Positions 1 to 8,699 are shown, counted from the first letter of the stretch. The stretch: DNA of 64,000 nucleotides from Streptomyces sp. NBC_00376 (GCF_036077095.1 NZ_CP107960.1:6882001-6946000), one strand, 5' to 3'. Translations and numbers: made by a program. Notes: generated from the sequence alone by a model not told the origin.

Positions 1-1
1 C

Positions 2-565
2 GGCCAGACGTGCAGCGCCTGGACCCGGATGCTGGTGCACACCTCCCGGTACGACGAGGCGGTCGCGCTCGCCGCGGAGGCGGCCGCCAAGTACGGCGAC
101 CGCATCGGCCCCCTCGTCAACGCCAAGCAGCACGCACGGGTGCGCGGCTACATCGAGAAGGGGGTGGCGGAGGGCGCCCGCCTCGTCGCGGGCGGCCCCG
201 AAGCCCCGCGCGAACAGGGCTACTTCGTCAGTCCGACCGTGTTCGCCGACGTCACCCCGGAGATGACCGTCGCCCAGGAGGAGATCTTCGGCCCAGTCGT
301 CTCGCTCATCCGCTACGAGGACGAGGACGACGCCCTGCGCATCGCCAACGGCACCGTGTACGGCCTCGCGGGCGCGGTCTGGGCGGGAGACGAGGCCGAG
401 GCGGTGGCGTTCGCCCGCCGGATGGACACCGGGCAGGTGGACATCAACGGCGGCCGGTTCAACCCGCTCGCCCCGTTCGGCGGCTACAAGCAGTCCGGCG
501 TCGGCCGCGAACTCGGCTCCCACGGGCTCGCGGAGTACCTCCAGACCAAGTCCCTCCAGTTCTGA
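2..565 (+). CDS. Aldehyde dehydrogenase, C-terminal part (5' end outside window)
   Basis: This is the C-terminal 187 residues of an NAD(P)-dependent aldehyde dehydrogenase, which oxidises an aldehyde to its carboxylic acid. The frame is open to the left edge, so the gene begins upstream. The first visible residues, GQTCSA, are the catalytic-cysteine motif, with the Cys codon at 11-13. Downstream are the family's EEIFGPV motif, the [15 protein letters not shown] motif and the usual C-terminal oligomerisation segment. The start codon often found at 29 lies inside the conserved domain and is not the real start. It is followed 60 bp later by a zinc alcohol dehydrogenase on the same strand, so the two probably act in one alcohol-aldehyde-acid route. 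The substrate cannot be told from this fragment. Confidence 0.95.
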   Translation, partial: GQTCSAWTRMLVHTSRYDEAVALAAEAAAKYGDRIGPLVNAKQHARVRGYIEKGVAEGARLVAGGPEAPREQGYFVSPTVFADVTPEMTVAQEEIFGPVVSLIRYEDEDDALRIANGTVYGLAGAVWAGDEAEAVAFARRMDTGQVDINGGRFNPLAPFGGYKQSGVGRELGSHGLAEYLQTKSLQF

Positions 566-612
566 CCGCGCTGTTCGCCCCGCCCCACCCCGTTCCTCCG
601 TCGTCCACCGTC

Positions 613-618
613 AAGGAG
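613..618 (+). promoter_or_regulatory. Ribosome binding site fixing the GTG start of the alcohol dehydrogenase
   Basis: AAGGAG lies 7 nt before a GTG codon at 626. There is no competing ATG near the beginning of the conserved domain, so this site decides the start. Confidence 0.7.
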
Positions 619-625
619 CCTGTCC

Positions 626-1708
626 GTGGTCCGCGCCGCCGTACTGCCCGCCGTCTCAGCTCCCCTGGAGATCACCGGCATCGAACTCCCGGAGCCCGGC
701 CCCGGTCAGGTGAGGGTCGCCCTCGCCGCCGCCGGGGTCTGTCACTCCGACCTCTCGCTGTCCGACGGCACCATGCGGGTGCCCGTCCCCGCCGTCCTCG
801 GCCATGAGGGCGCGGGCACCGTCGTCGCGGTCGGCGAGGGCGTCGGCCATGTGGCACCCGGCGACGGCGTCGTCCTCAACTGGGCGCCTTCCTGCGGGAG
901 CTGTCACGCCTGTGCGCTGGGCGAGGTCTGGCTCTGCGCGAACGCCCTGAACGGTGCGGGCGCCGTGCACGCCCGGCGCGCGGACGACGGCAGCGAACTG
1001 CACCCCGGACTCAACGTCGCCGCGTTCGCCGAGGAGACGGTCGTTTCCGCCGGCTGCGTCCTGCCCGTGCCGGACGGCATCCCGCTCACCGACGCGGCCC
1101 TCCTGGGCTGCGCGGTCCTCACCGGATACGGCGCCGTGCACCACTCGGCGAAGCTGCGCGAGGGCGAGACGGTCGCGGTGTTCGGCGCCGGGGGAGTGGG
1201 GCTGGCCGCGCTCCAGGCCGCCCGCATCGCCGGTGCCTCGCGCATCGTCGCGGTCGACGTCTCCCCGCAGAAGGAGGAGCTGGCCCGCCGGGCCGGTGCC
1301 ACCGACTACGTGGTGGCCTCGGAGAACACCGCGCGTGAGATCCGGGCCCTCACCGGCAAGCAGGGGGTGGACGCCGCCATCGAGTGCGTGGGCCGCGCCG
1401 CCACCATCCGTACCGCCTGGGAGTCGACCCGGCGCGGCGGCCGGACCACGGTCGTCGGCATCGGCGGCAAGGACCAGCAGGTCACCTTCAACGCCCTGGA
1501 GCTCTTCCACTGGGGCCGCACCCTCTCCGGCTGCGTCTACGGCAACTCCGACCCCGCACGGGACCTGCCCGTCCTGGCCGCCCACGTCCGGGAGGGCCGC
1601 CTCGACCTGAGCGCCCTGGTGACCGAGCGCATCACCCTCGACGGCATCCCGGCGGCGTTCGACAACATGATCGCGGGCAAGGGCGGCCGGGCCCTGGTGG
1701 TCTTCTGA
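626..1708 (+). CDS. Zinc-dependent medium-chain alcohol dehydrogenase
   Basis: A 360-residue class III-like MDR alcohol dehydrogenase. The catalytic zinc ligands are Cys39 (GVCHSD) and His60-Glu61 (GHEGAG). The structural zinc site is complete, with Cys90, Cys93, Cys96 and Cys104. The Rossmann motif GAGGVG lies near residue 190. The GTG start is chosen because AAGGAG sits just upstream and the protein begins with the usual beta strand. It follows the aldehyde dehydrogenase by 60 bp on the same strand, so an operon that oxidises an alcohol to an acid is likely. It is a paralogue of the mycothiol-dependent enzyme at 40205. The substrate is unknown; aryl or short aliphatic alcohols are typical of the family. 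Confidence 0.93.
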   Translation: MVRAAVLPAVSAPLEITGIELPEPGPGQVRVALAAAGVCHSDLSLSDGTMRVPVPAVLGHEGAGTVVAVGEGVGHVAPGDGVVLNWAPSCGSCHACALGEVWLCANALNGAGAVHARRADDGSELHPGLNVAAFAEETVVSAGCVLPVPDGIPLTDAALLGCAVLTGYGAVHHSAKLREGETVAVFGAGGVGLAALQAARIAGASRIVAVDVSPQKEELARRAGATDYVVASENTAREIRALTGKQGVDAAIECVGRAATIRTAWESTRRGGRTTVVGIGGKDQQVTFNALELFHWGRTLSGCVYGNSDPARDLPVLAAHVREGRLDLSALVTERITLDGIPAAFDNMIAGKGGRALVVF

Positions 1709-1739
1709 CCGCCGCCCGCGATCCCCGCCGCACCAGGCC

Positions 1740-2795
1740 CTAAGGGCCGACCGCCCGGTGCGTGGTGAGCAGCCGGGCGTCCATCTCGCCCTGCTCGAAG
1801 AGCCGGGAGGCCGGGCCCACGATCAGCGGGTCCGGCTCGTGGGCCACCGCCGTGTCCTTGTCCGGGTAGTCGAAGCGGTGCAGCACATGCCGGATCGCCT
1901 CCAGCCTGGCCCGCTTCTTGTCGTTGCTCTTCACCACGGTCCAAGGCGCGTCCGCCGTGTCCGTGTGGAACAGCATCAGCTCCTTGGCCTCCGTGTACGC
2001 GTCCCACTTGTCCAGCGAGGCGAGGTCGACCGGGCTGAGTTTCCACTGCCGTACCGGATCGATCTGGCGGATCATGAACCGGTTGCGCTGCTCGTTGCGG
2101 GAGACGGAGAACCAGAACTTCACCAGGTGGATGCCGTCCCGGGCGAGCATCCGCTCGAAGCCCGGTGCCTGATGCATGAATTCGAGGTACTCGCGGGTGC
2201 TGCAGAACCCCATCACCCGTTCCACACCGGCCCGGTTGTACCAGGACCTGTCGAACAGCACGATCTCCCCGGCGGACGGCAGATGTGCCGTGTACCGCTG
2301 GAAATACCACTGGGTGCGCTCGCGTTCGGTGGGCTTCTCCAGCGCCACCACCCGCGCGCCACGGGGGTTGAGGTGCTCGGTGAACCGCTTGATCGTGCCG
2401 CCCTTGCCGGCCGCGTCCCGTCCCTCGAAGAGGATGACGAGGCGTTCGTCGCGCTCCTTCACCCAGTGCTGGAGCTTGAGCAGTTCGATCTGGAGGGCGC
2501 GCTTGGACTTCTCGTACGCCCTGCGGCCGAGCTTGCGGTCGTACGGGTAGTTCTCCCGCCAGGCGTCCCGGGCCCGGCCCTCGGGCGTCACCAGGACCGG
2601 ATCGTCGTCGCCGCTGTCGGCCACCCGGAAGCCTTCGAGCCCGGAGCCGCCGTACCGGGCCGCCTCGGTGAGCGCGTCCAGCATGGCTTCCCGGTCCCCG
2701 GCCGTCTTATTCTTCGCGTCCCGCTGCCCCGTCTTCTTCGCGTCCCGCTGCTCCGTCCGCTCAGCGCCGGTCGGCTTCCCGGTGTTCCGCGTCAT
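1740..2795 (-). CDS. ppk2: Polyphosphate kinase 2
   Basis: A 351-residue PPK2 enzyme that transfers phosphate between polyphosphate and nucleotides, usually favouring nucleoside di- or triphosphate formation. Residues 1-40 are a charged, Lys/Arg/Asp-rich tail. The core has the Walker A variant EGRDAAGKGG (residues 124-133), followed by the Walker B/lid segment LFDRSWYNRAG (180-190), both diagnostic of the family. The single-domain length fits class I PPK2. The ATG is supported by GGAGGG a few bases upstream. Its first codons overlap the end of the EamA transporter gene by 35 bp, so the two are probably co-transcribed and coupled. Whether it prefers ADP or GDP cannot be seen. Confidence 0.93.
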   Translation of the reverse strand: MTRNTGKPTGAERTEQRDAKKTGQRDAKNKTAGDREAMLDALTEAARYGGSGLEGFRVADSGDDDPVLVTPEGRARDAWRENYPYDRKLGRRAYEKSKRALQIELLKLQHWVKERDERLVILFEGRDAAGKGGTIKRFTEHLNPRGARVVALEKPTERERTQWYFQRYTAHLPSAGEIVLFDRSWYNRAGVERVMGFCSTREYLEFMHQAPGFERMLARDGIHLVKFWFSVSRNEQRNRFMIRQIDPVRQWKLSPVDLASLDKWDAYTEAKELMLFHTDTADAPWTVVKSNDKKRARLEAIRHVLHRFDYPDKDTAVAHEPDPLIVGPASRLFEQGEMDARLLTTHRAVGP

Positions 2796-3741
2796 GTCGG
2801 CGTCCCTCCACCGGCGGTGCCGGATCTTTTCGCGTCAGGCCAGTCTGCGGACGCATCCGGGAGACCGCCACCCCGGCCAGGCAGAGCAGCCCGCCGCCGA
2901 CGGTGAGCGGCGCGGGCACCTCGTCCAGCACCAGCCAGGACATCAGCACCACCAGCGCCGGCACCGCGTAAGTGGTGGCGCCCATCCGTCCCGCCGTGGT
3001 CCGGGCGAGCGCGTAGGCCCAGGTGGTGAAGGCCAGCGCGGTCGGGAAGAGACCCAGATAGACCATGTTCAGGGTGGCGGAAAGCGGTGCGTCGGCGGCG
3101 TCGGAGATCAGCGCACCGGAGAACGGCAGACAGGCGACGGTGCCGACCAGGCAGCCGAAGGTGGTGATCTGCAGCGCGGAGCCGTGCCGCAGCGCGGGCT
3201 TCTGGCGCACCACCCCGGTCGCGTACGCCACGGCGGCCAGCAGGCACAGAGCCACGCCGAGCACCGACGCACCGCCGTCCCCCGACATCGAGAGCCCCAC
3301 CACCGCGGCGCCCGCGAACGACACGGCCATGCCCGCCAGCAGCCTGCCGGGCAGCCCCTCGCCCAGCATCCGGGCACCGAGCAGCGCGATCAGCAGCGGT
3401 CCGATGTTCACCACCATCGCGGCCGTGCCCGCGTCGACCTGCTGCTCGCCCCAGTTGAGCACCACCATGTACAGCCCGAACCAGAGCAGCCCGGACCAGA
3501 TGATCCCCGGCCAGGCGGCCCGCGAAGGCAGCCCCTCGCGCCGCACCACCAGGAGCACGCCGAGCGCCAGCGAGCCGGCCAGCAGCCGGCCGAGGGCGAG
3601 CGCACCGGGCGAGTAGGCCTCGCCGGCGCTGCGGATGGAGACGAAGGCGGAGGCCCAGAGCACCACCGTGGTGCAGGCCGCGGCGGTGGCCCGCCAGTCG
3701 CGGTGGGCGGCGGCGGGGGTGGGGACAGGGGGTGTGGTCAT
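2761..3741 (-). CDS. EamA/DMT-family membrane exporter
   Basis: A 326-residue integral membrane protein of the drug/metabolite transporter superfamily with about ten hydrophobic segments arranged as two EamA repeats. A typical first helix (VVLWASAFVSIRSAG) begins about 20 residues in. The second repeat contains the GxLLCLAGVAVSR end. The family exports metabolites or amino acids, and the substrate here is unknown. I chose the ATG at 3741; a GTG at 3774 directly abutting the preceding stop codon would add 11 residues, and neither has a strong Shine-Dalgarno. It overlaps ppk2 downstream and follows the ArsR-like regulator upstream on the same strand, so the regulator may control it. Confidence 0.85.
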   Translation of the reverse strand: MTTPPVPTPAAAHRDWRATAAACTTVVLWASAFVSIRSAGEAYSPGALALGRLLAGSLALGVLLVVRREGLPSRAAWPGIIWSGLLWFGLYMVVLNWGEQQVDAGTAAMVVNIGPLLIALLGARMLGEGLPGRLLAGMAVSFAGAAVVGLSMSGDGGASVLGVALCLLAAVAYATGVVRQKPALRHGSALQITTFGCLVGTVACLPFSGALISDAADAPLSATLNMVYLGLFPTALAFTTWAYALARTTAGRMGATTYAVPALVVLMSWLVLDEVPAPLTVGGGLLCLAGVAVSRMRPQTGLTRKDPAPPVEGRRHDAEHREADRR

Positions 3742-3774
3742 GGCACCGACGGTAGGGCCGCGACCGTTCGGCAC

Positions 3775-4497
3775 CTACCGAATTGTTTCCGGCTCGATGC
3801 CGAGGCGTTCGTACAGCGCCCGCTCCCCGGCCGGGGTGGCCTTCACCGCACGCCCGGAACCGATCCGTACGCACCACCCGGCATCCAGCGCATGGCGGCA
3901 CAGCGCGGCGCCCGCCACTCCGGCCAGGTGCGGCCTGCGCTCCGTCCAGTCCAGGCAGCTCCGCACGAGGGGACGCCGCGAACCCGTCTCCAGGCCGATG
4001 CCCAGCTCGTCGAACCAGCGCAGACCCTCGCCGGTGAGCGCGAAGCCGGTGTCCTGGGCCAGCAGCCCCCGTACGGTCATGGCGTCGGCGATCGCGATGC
4101 CGATCCGACCCGCGAGGTGGTCGTAGCACGTGCGGCCGCGGGCCATCGCGCTGTCCGCACTCGCCGCGCCCAGGGTGCGCGGCCGCACAGGCGCGGAGCC
4201 GGGGACGACGTGGGCCGCCAGGTCCTCGACGAGGTGCGCGATCCGTTCGTCGGACAGCCGCAGATAGCGGTGGCGGCCCTGCCGCTCCTCGGCCAGCAGC
4301 CCGCCCGCGACGAGCTTGCCGAGGTGTTCGCTGGCGGTCGACGGTGCCACGGAGGCGTACCGGGCCAGCTCGCCGGCGGTCCAGGCGCGGCCGTCGAGCA
4401 GGGCCAGGCAGAAGGCCGCGCGGGTCTCGTCGGCGAGGAGCGCGGCCAGGGCGGCGAGCCGGGGCGCTGCCGGGTCGGGGTGTGCCATGCGTGCCAT
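3775..4497 (-). CDS. ArsR-type winged-helix transcriptional regulator
   Basis: A 240-residue regulator whose N-terminal ~90 residues form a winged helix of the ArsR type, with recognition-helix region APSTASEHLGKLVAGGLL and wing QGRHRYLRL. The remaining ~140 residues form a second domain that is absent from the short metal sensors, as in the long ArsR-like proteins often linked to transporters. No metal-binding Cys pair of the ELCVCDL type is present, so a metal sensor role is unlikely. An alternative ATG at 4488 would remove three residues. It lies between a TetR gene (15 bp away) and the EamA exporter on the same strand. Control of that exporter is an inference from position. Confidence 0.85.
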   Translation of the reverse strand: MARMAHPDPAAPRLAALAALLADETRAAFCLALLDGRAWTAGELARYASVAPSTASEHLGKLVAGGLLAEERQGRHRYLRLSDERIAHLVEDLAAHVVPGSAPVRPRTLGAASADSAMARGRTCYDHLAGRIGIAIADAMTVRGLLAQDTGFALTGEGLRWFDELGIGLETGSRRPLVRSCLDWTERRPHLAGVAGAALCRHALDAGWCVRIGSGRAVKATPAGERALYERLGIEPETIR

Positions 4498-4512
4498 GGG
4501 AACCAGGATGCG

Positions 4513-5187
4513 TCAGGGACGCTTCGGTGCGGGCCGAACCGTTCCGCCTGGTGCCAGCAGTTCGTACTGGGCCGAGAGGCCGTCGACCAGGGCCCGCAGC
4601 CCGGTCTCGAAGGCCCCCTCGTCGATCTTCCGGCCCCGCTCGGCCAGCAGATGGGCCTGGCCGAGGTGCGGGTAGTCGGCGGGGTCGTACGCCGTCTCGT
4701 CGTCGACGAAGCCGCGGGCGAAGGAGCCCAGTGCCGAACCGGTGATGAAGTAGCGCATCAGGGCCCCGATGTACGTGGCCTGGGCGGGCGGCCAGCCGGC
4801 CCTGACCATCGCGCCGAACACCGCGTCGGCGACCCGGAGTCCGGCCGGCCTGCGGCCCGGCCCCTGGGCCAGCACCGGAACGATGTGCGGGTGCTCGGTG
4901 AGCGCCGCACGATAGGAGACGGCCCAGTCGTGCAGGGCGGCGCGCCAGTCGCGGGTGTCCGACTCGTCGAACATCGACAGGTCGACCTGCGTGGACACGG
5001 CGTCCGCGACCGCGTCCAGGATCTCGTCCTTGTTGCGGAAGTGGTTGTAGAGCGAGGGTCCGCTGACTCCGAGTTCGGCCGCGAGCCGACGGGTGGAGAC
5101 GGCGTCGAGCCCCTCGGAGTCCACGAGTGCGCTCGCCGTCTCGACGATGCGGTCTCTGCTGAGGAGGGGCTTGCGCGGTCGGGCCAT
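4513..5187 (-). CDS. TetR-family transcriptional regulator
   Basis: A 224-residue TetR repressor. The N-terminal HTH spans roughly residues 10-55, with recognition-helix region GVSGPSLYNHFRNKDEIL; the rest is an all-helical ligand domain of the TetR_C_1 kind. I start it at the ATG at 5187 (MARPRK); starting further up adds residues that do not match the family. It is divergent from the acyl-CoA dehydrogenase at 5253, with a small palindrome between them at 5220-5230, which suggests control of itself and that gene. The ligand is probably an acyl-CoA or related lipid, inferred from the neighbour only. Confidence 0.88.
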   Translation of the reverse strand: MARPRKPLLSRDRIVETASALVDSEGLDAVSTRRLAAELGVSGPSLYNHFRNKDEILDAVADAVSTQVDLSMFDESDTRDWRAALHDWAVSYRAALTEHPHIVPVLAQGPGRRPAGLRVADAVFGAMVRAGWPPAQATYIGALMRYFITGSALGSFARGFVDDETAYDPADYPHLGQAHLLAERGRKIDEGAFETGLRALVDGLSAQYELLAPGGTVRPAPKRP

Positions 5188-5219
5188 GCGGCACATAGTA
5201 GGGCCTGCAAACATAAAAC

Positions 5220-5230
5220 TAGCAGTGCTA
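5220..5230. promoter_or_regulatory. Candidate TetR operator between divergent TetR and acyl-CoA dehydrogenase genes
   Basis: TAGCAGTGCTA is a perfect palindrome around a central G, in an unusually AT-rich intergenic strip, 33 bp before the TetR start and 22 bp before the dehydrogenase start. Position and symmetry fit a TetR operator. Binding is not shown. Confidence 0.5.
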
Positions 5231-5252
5231 ATTAAAGCGTGGGAGTCGAAGG

Positions 5253-6404
5253 ATGAACCTGGAGCTCAGCGAGGAGCAGGAAGCCGTCCGGCAGCTCGCC
5301 AAGGACTTCGTCGCCCGTGAGGTCGCCCCGCACGTCGTGGCGTGGGACCGGGCCGAGAACGTCGACAAGTCGATCGTGAAGAAGCTGGGCTCCGTCGGCT
5401 TCCTCGGGCTGACCGTCCCCGAGGAGTACGGCGGCTCCGGCGGGGACCACCTCGCCTACTGCCTGGTCACCGAGGAGCTCGGGCGCGGCGATTCCTCGGT
5501 CCGGGGCATCGTCTCCGTCTCCCTCGGCCTCGTCACCAAGACCATCGCCGCCTGGGGCGACGAGGAGCAGAAGCGGCACTGGCTGCCGAGGCTCACCGCC
5601 GGCGAGGCGATCGGCTGCTTCGGCCTCACCGAGCCGGACACCGGCTCCGACGCCGGGAACCTGACGACGAAGGCCGTCCGGGACGGTGCGGACTACGTCG
5701 TCAACGGCAGCAAGACGTTCATCACCAACGGCACCTGGGCCGATGTCGTGCTGCTCTTCGCCCGCACCAACGACACCCCCGGCCACAAGGGCATATCCGC
5801 CTTCCTGGTCCCCACCGACAGCCCCGGCCTCAGCCGCCGCACCATCCACGGCAAGCTCGGCCTGCGCGGCCAGGCCACCGCCGAGGTGGTCCTGGAGGAC
5901 GTCCGGGTGCCCGCCTCGGCGCTCATGGGGCCGGAGGGCAAGGGCTTCTCCATCGCCATGTCCGCCCTGGCCAAGGGGCGGATGTCGGTCGCGGCCGGCT
6001 GCGTCGGCATCGCACAGGCCGCCCTCGACGCGGCCGTGGGCTACGCGGGCGAGCGCGAGCAGTTCGGCAAGTCCATCGCGAGCCACCAGCTCGTCCAGGA
6101 ACTCATCAGCGACATCTCCGTGGACGTCGACGCCGCCCGGCTGCTGACCTGGCGGGTGGCGGACCTTGTCGACCGCGGCGAGGACTTCGCCACCGCCGCC
6201 TCCAAGGCGAAGCTCTTCGCCTCCGAGGCCGCCGTCCGCGCCGCCAACAACGCGCTCCAGGTCTTCGGCGGATACGGCTACATCGACGAGTACCCGGTCG
6301 GCAAGCTGCTGCGCGACGCCCGGGTGATGACGCTGTACGAGGGCACCAGCCAGATCCAGAAGCTGATCATCGGCCGCGCGCTCACCGGGGTCTCCGCCTT
6401 CTGA
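5253..6404 (+). CDS. Acyl-CoA dehydrogenase
   Basis: A 383-residue FAD-dependent acyl-CoA dehydrogenase, which introduces the alpha-beta double bond in fatty-acid or branched-chain acyl-CoA breakdown. The N-terminal signature FGLTEPDTGSDAGNL and the C-terminal signature QVFGGYGYIDEYPV are intact. The catalytic base is the Glu of LYEGTSQIQ near residue 365, the position used by short-chain and butyryl-type enzymes. The length is typical. GGGAG 7 nt upstream supports the ATG. It is divergent from a TetR gene across a short palindrome. Chain-length specificity cannot be assigned from sequence by eye. Confidence 0.95.
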   Translation: MNLELSEEQEAVRQLAKDFVAREVAPHVVAWDRAENVDKSIVKKLGSVGFLGLTVPEEYGGSGGDHLAYCLVTEELGRGDSSVRGIVSVSLGLVTKTIAAWGDEEQKRHWLPRLTAGEAIGCFGLTEPDTGSDAGNLTTKAVRDGADYVVNGSKTFITNGTWADVVLLFARTNDTPGHKGISAFLVPTDSPGLSRRTIHGKLGLRGQATAEVVLEDVRVPASALMGPEGKGFSIAMSALAKGRMSVAAGCVGIAQAALDAAVGYAGEREQFGKSIASHQLVQELISDISVDVDAARLLTWRVADLVDRGEDFATAASKAKLFASEAAVRAANNALQVFGGYGYIDEYPVGKLLRDARVMTLYEGTSQIQKLIIGRALTGVSAF

Positions 6405-6495
6405 TACCCGCGCCGTCGCTCGAACGGGCGTCTGAGTACCTGGCTGAGTACCCGAGCGGATGTGGCGCACGCCACGTCGGCCGATGCTGGGCGTC

Positions 6496-6786
6496 ATGAG
6501 TGAGACAGCACAGGTCAAGCAGCAGGGCACCGCGGCCTTCTACGGCCAGGCCGTCGCCTCCTTCGGGGTGGCGATGGGCGCGGTGGCCCTCGGTATCTAC
6601 TTCCTGGACGCCGATGCCTGGGTGCGCGGCTTCCTCGCGATCGGCGTCCTCTACCTCGTCACCTCCTGCTTCACCCTGGCCAAGGTCATCCGTGACCGCC
6701 AGGAAGAGGGCCGGATCGCCAGCCGGGTCGACCAGGCCCGGCTGGAGAAGATCCTCGCCGAGCACGACCCCTTCCAGAAGCTCTGA
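6496..6786 (+). CDS. YiaA/YiaB-family small inner-membrane protein
   Basis: A 96-residue protein with two hydrophobic helices (about residues 20-37 and 44-62) and a charged C-terminal tail, matching the YiaAB family. The family has no established biochemical role. I start at MSETAQ (ATG 6496); an upstream in-frame ATG adds a non-conserved leader. It stands 91 bp after the acyl-CoA dehydrogenase and before a TetR gene, with no clear functional link to either. Confidence 0.85.
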   Translation: MSETAQVKQQGTAAFYGQAVASFGVAMGAVALGIYFLDADAWVRGFLAIGVLYLVTSCFTLAKVIRDRQEEGRIASRVDQARLEKILAEHDPFQKL

Positions 6787-6805
6787 CGATCCCGCCGGAC
6801 GGACC

Positions 6806-6821
6806 CTAAGCGCTTGCTCAG
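6806..6821. promoter_or_regulatory. TetR-type operator, copy 1
   Basis: CTAAGCGCTTGCTCAG is a 16-bp imperfect palindrome (six-base arms around GCTT, one mismatch). It lies 46 bp before the TetR gene at 6868. An identical 16-mer occurs at 8080-8095, upstream of the MaoC gene, so both are probably bound by that TetR protein. Confidence 0.75.
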
Positions 6822-6867
6822 GTTCGGGGTATGGTGTTCGTCCTGCTGATGAGAGGGGCGAGTGACG

Positions 6868-7491
6868 ATGAGCACGGCGGAGGAGACCGACGGCGACAGT
6901 GCGCCGTGGGCCGAGGTGACGCCCGAGGCGGCCAGGCGGCTGCTCGTCGCCGCCGTCGACGCCTTCGCCGAGCGCGGGTACCACGCCACCACCACCCGCG
7001 ACATCGCGGGCCGGGCGGGGATGAGTCCCGCCGCGCTCTACATCCACTACAAGACGAAGGAAGAACTGCTCCACCGGATCAGCCGGATCGGTCACGACCG
7101 AGCCCTGTTCGTCCTGGAGGCGGCCGCCGACAGCGGGGGCACGGCGGCCGAGCGGCTGGCCGAGGCCGTACGGTCCTTCGTCCGCTGGCACGCCGAGCGT
7201 CACACCACCGCCCGCGTGGTCCAGTACGAACTCGACGCCCTCGGCGAGGAGCACCGCACCGAGATCGTCGAACTGCGGCGCAGGAGCGACGCGGTGGTGC
7301 GCCGGATCATCGGCGAGGGCGTGCAGGCGGGGGAGTTCGACGTTCCCGACGTGCCGGGCACCACGCTCGCCGTGCTCTCGCTCTGCATCGACGTGGCGCG
7401 CTGGTTCAACGAGCAGGGCAGCCGGACGCCGGACGAGGTCGGCGAACTCTACGCCGACCTCGTGCTGCGCATGGTCGCGGCCAAGCGGTAG
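6868..7491 (+). CDS. TetR-family transcriptional regulator
   Basis: A 207-residue TetR protein. The N-terminal HTH contains TRDIAGRAGMSPAALYIHYKTKE; the C-terminal half is helical with the charged run EEHRTEIVELRRRSD, as in TetR regulators of acyl-CoA metabolism. Two adjacent starts are possible, GTG at 6862 and ATG at 6868; the GAGAGGGG at 6851-6858 suits the ATG better. It carries its own operator at 6806-6821 and faces the MaoC gene, which has the identical operator. A repressor role responding to an acyl-CoA ligand is inferred. Confidence 0.88.
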   Translation: MSTAEETDGDSAPWAEVTPEAARRLLVAAVDAFAERGYHATTTRDIAGRAGMSPAALYIHYKTKEELLHRISRIGHDRALFVLEAAADSGGTAAERLAEAVRSFVRWHAERHTTARVVQYELDALGEEHRTEIVELRRRSDAVVRRIIGEGVQAGEFDVPDVPGTTLAVLSLCIDVARWFNEQGSRTPDEVGELYADLVLRMVAAKR

Positions 7492-7569
7492 CGGCAGCGG
7501 GCCGCGACGTCGGAGGCGGTCGCGCGTCGCCAGAGGGCGGTGGCGCGCCCCGGGAACAGTCGCGCGTCC

Positions 7570-8031
7570 TCAGAAGTAGTAGCGGGACACCGACTCGGCC
7601 ACGCACACCGGCTTGTCGCCGCCCTCGCGCTCGACCGTGACGACGGCAGTGACCTGCACGCCGCCCCCCGCCTCCTCGACGCTCTTCAGGACGGCCGACG
7701 CGCGCAGCCGCGAGCCCACCGGCACGGTGGAAGGGAAACGGACCTTGTTCGTCCCGTAGTTGATGCCCATCTTCATGCCCTCGACCCGCATGATCTGCGG
7801 TACGAGCGTCGGCAGCAGCGAGAGCGTGAGATAGCCGTGCGCGATCGTCGCGCCGAAAGGCCCGGCGGCGGCCCGCTCCGGGTCCACGTGGATCCACTGG
7901 TGGTCACCGGTGGCGTCGGCGAAGAGGTCGATCCTCTTCTGGTCGATCTCCAGCCAGTCGCTGTGCCCCAGCTGCTCGCCCACTCCGTCGCTCAGTTCCT
8001 GCGCGGACGTGAAGATCCTCGGCTCTGCCAT
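7570..8031 (-). CDS. MaoC-family (R)-specific enoyl-CoA hydratase-like protein
   Basis: A 153-residue hot-dog-fold protein. The hydratase-2 motif region [18 protein letters not shown] (about residues 37-54), followed by [16 protein letters not shown], contains the catalytic Asp/His pair expected of MaoC-type enoyl-CoA hydratases. The length is that of single-domain members. ATG 8031 (MAEPRIF) is taken as the start. It converges on the TetR gene at 6868 and has the same 16-bp operator 48 bp upstream of its start, so that regulator likely represses it. The substrate is probably a 2-enoyl-CoA. Confidence 0.92.
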   Translation of the reverse strand: MAEPRIFTSAQELSDGVGEQLGHSDWLEIDQKRIDLFADATGDHQWIHVDPERAAAGPFGATIAHGYLTLSLLPTLVPQIMRVEGMKMGINYGTNKVRFPSTVPVGSRLRASAVLKSVEEAGGGVQVTAVVTVEREGGDKPVCVAESVSRYYF

Positions 8032-8079
8032 GTCCCTGGTCCCTGCCTTTCCAGCTCTGGGCATCCCTCATCGCACTTT

Positions 8080-8095
8080 CTAAGCGCTTGCTCAG
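8080..8095. promoter_or_regulatory. TetR-type operator, copy 2
   Basis: This repeats exactly the 16-mer CTAAGCGCTTGCTCAG found at 6806-6821. It sits in the divergent region between the MaoC gene (start 8031, leftward) and soxR (start 8163, rightward), nearer to the MaoC gene. Confidence 0.75.
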
Positions 8096-8149
8096 CATGG
8101 GTGGCGGGTGCGTTCCTGTCAACGACGGACCCGGCACGAGGCGGGACAG

Positions 8150-8155
8150 TAGGGT
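8150..8155 (+). promoter_or_regulatory. Leaderless-type -10 box of soxR
   Basis: TAGGGT lies 7 nt before the GTG at 8163, the usual geometry for an actinobacterial leaderless transcript. It supports the GTG over longer upstream starts. Confidence 0.55.
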
Positions 8156-8162
8156 TGGAGGG

Positions 8163-8636
8163 GTGCCCCAGATCCCACAGACGCTCCATGAGCTCACGGT
8201 CGGACAGCTCTCCGCGCGCAGCGGCGCCGCTGTCTCGGCCCTGCATTTCTACGAGGCCAAGGGCCTGATCAGCAGCCGCCGCACCAGCGGCAACCAGCGC
8301 CGCTACACCAGGGACGCGCTGCGCAGGGTGGCGTTCATCCGCGCGGCGCAGCGGGTCGGCATCCCGCTCGCCACCATCCGGGACGCCCTCGCCGAACTCC
8401 CCGAGGAGCGCACCCCGAACCGCGAGGACTGGGCACGGCTCTCCGCGGCCTGGCGCTCCGAACTCGACGACCGCATCGCGCGGTTGGGGCGCCTGCGGGA
8501 CCACCTCACCGACTGCATCGGCTGTGGCTGCCTGTCGCTGGAGAACTGCGTGCTCTCCAATCCCGACGACGTCTCCGGCCAGCGGATGAGCGGCTCCCGC
8601 CTGATGCCGGAGCGCCCGCCGGCCGGGCACCCGTAG
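8163..8636 (+). CDS. soxR: Redox-sensitive transcriptional activator SoxR
   Basis: A 157-residue MerR-family activator. The N-terminal HTH (residues 10-60) includes [16 protein letters not shown] and a wing ending NQRRYTRD. A dimerisation helix follows. The [2Fe-2S] cluster ligands Cys118, Cys121, Cys123 and Cys129 ([12 protein letters not shown]) are complete, which is diagnostic of SoxR. In Streptomyces SoxR responds to redox-active compounds such as endogenous pigments. No SoxS gene is nearby, as expected outside enterics. I see no classic CCTCAAG...CTTGAGG SoxR box in the flanking 300 bp, so its targets are probably elsewhere. The GTG start fits a leaderless promoter. Confidence 0.95.
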   Translation: MPQIPQTLHELTVGQLSARSGAAVSALHFYEAKGLISSRRTSGNQRRYTRDALRRVAFIRAAQRVGIPLATIRDALAELPEERTPNREDWARLSAAWRSELDDRIARLGRLRDHLTDCIGCGCLSLENCVLSNPDDVSGQRMSGSRLMPERPPAGHP

Positions 8637-8699
8637 CTCAGGACGCCGCACGTACGGGTGCCGGGCGGGCGCGGTCGGGCCGTACGCCCTCGTCGCGCT

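Noticed and set aside
2668..5235. An 855-codon plus-strand frame across four minus-strand genes
   Set aside because: It crosses several well-supported genes and their intergenic gaps, with no domain.
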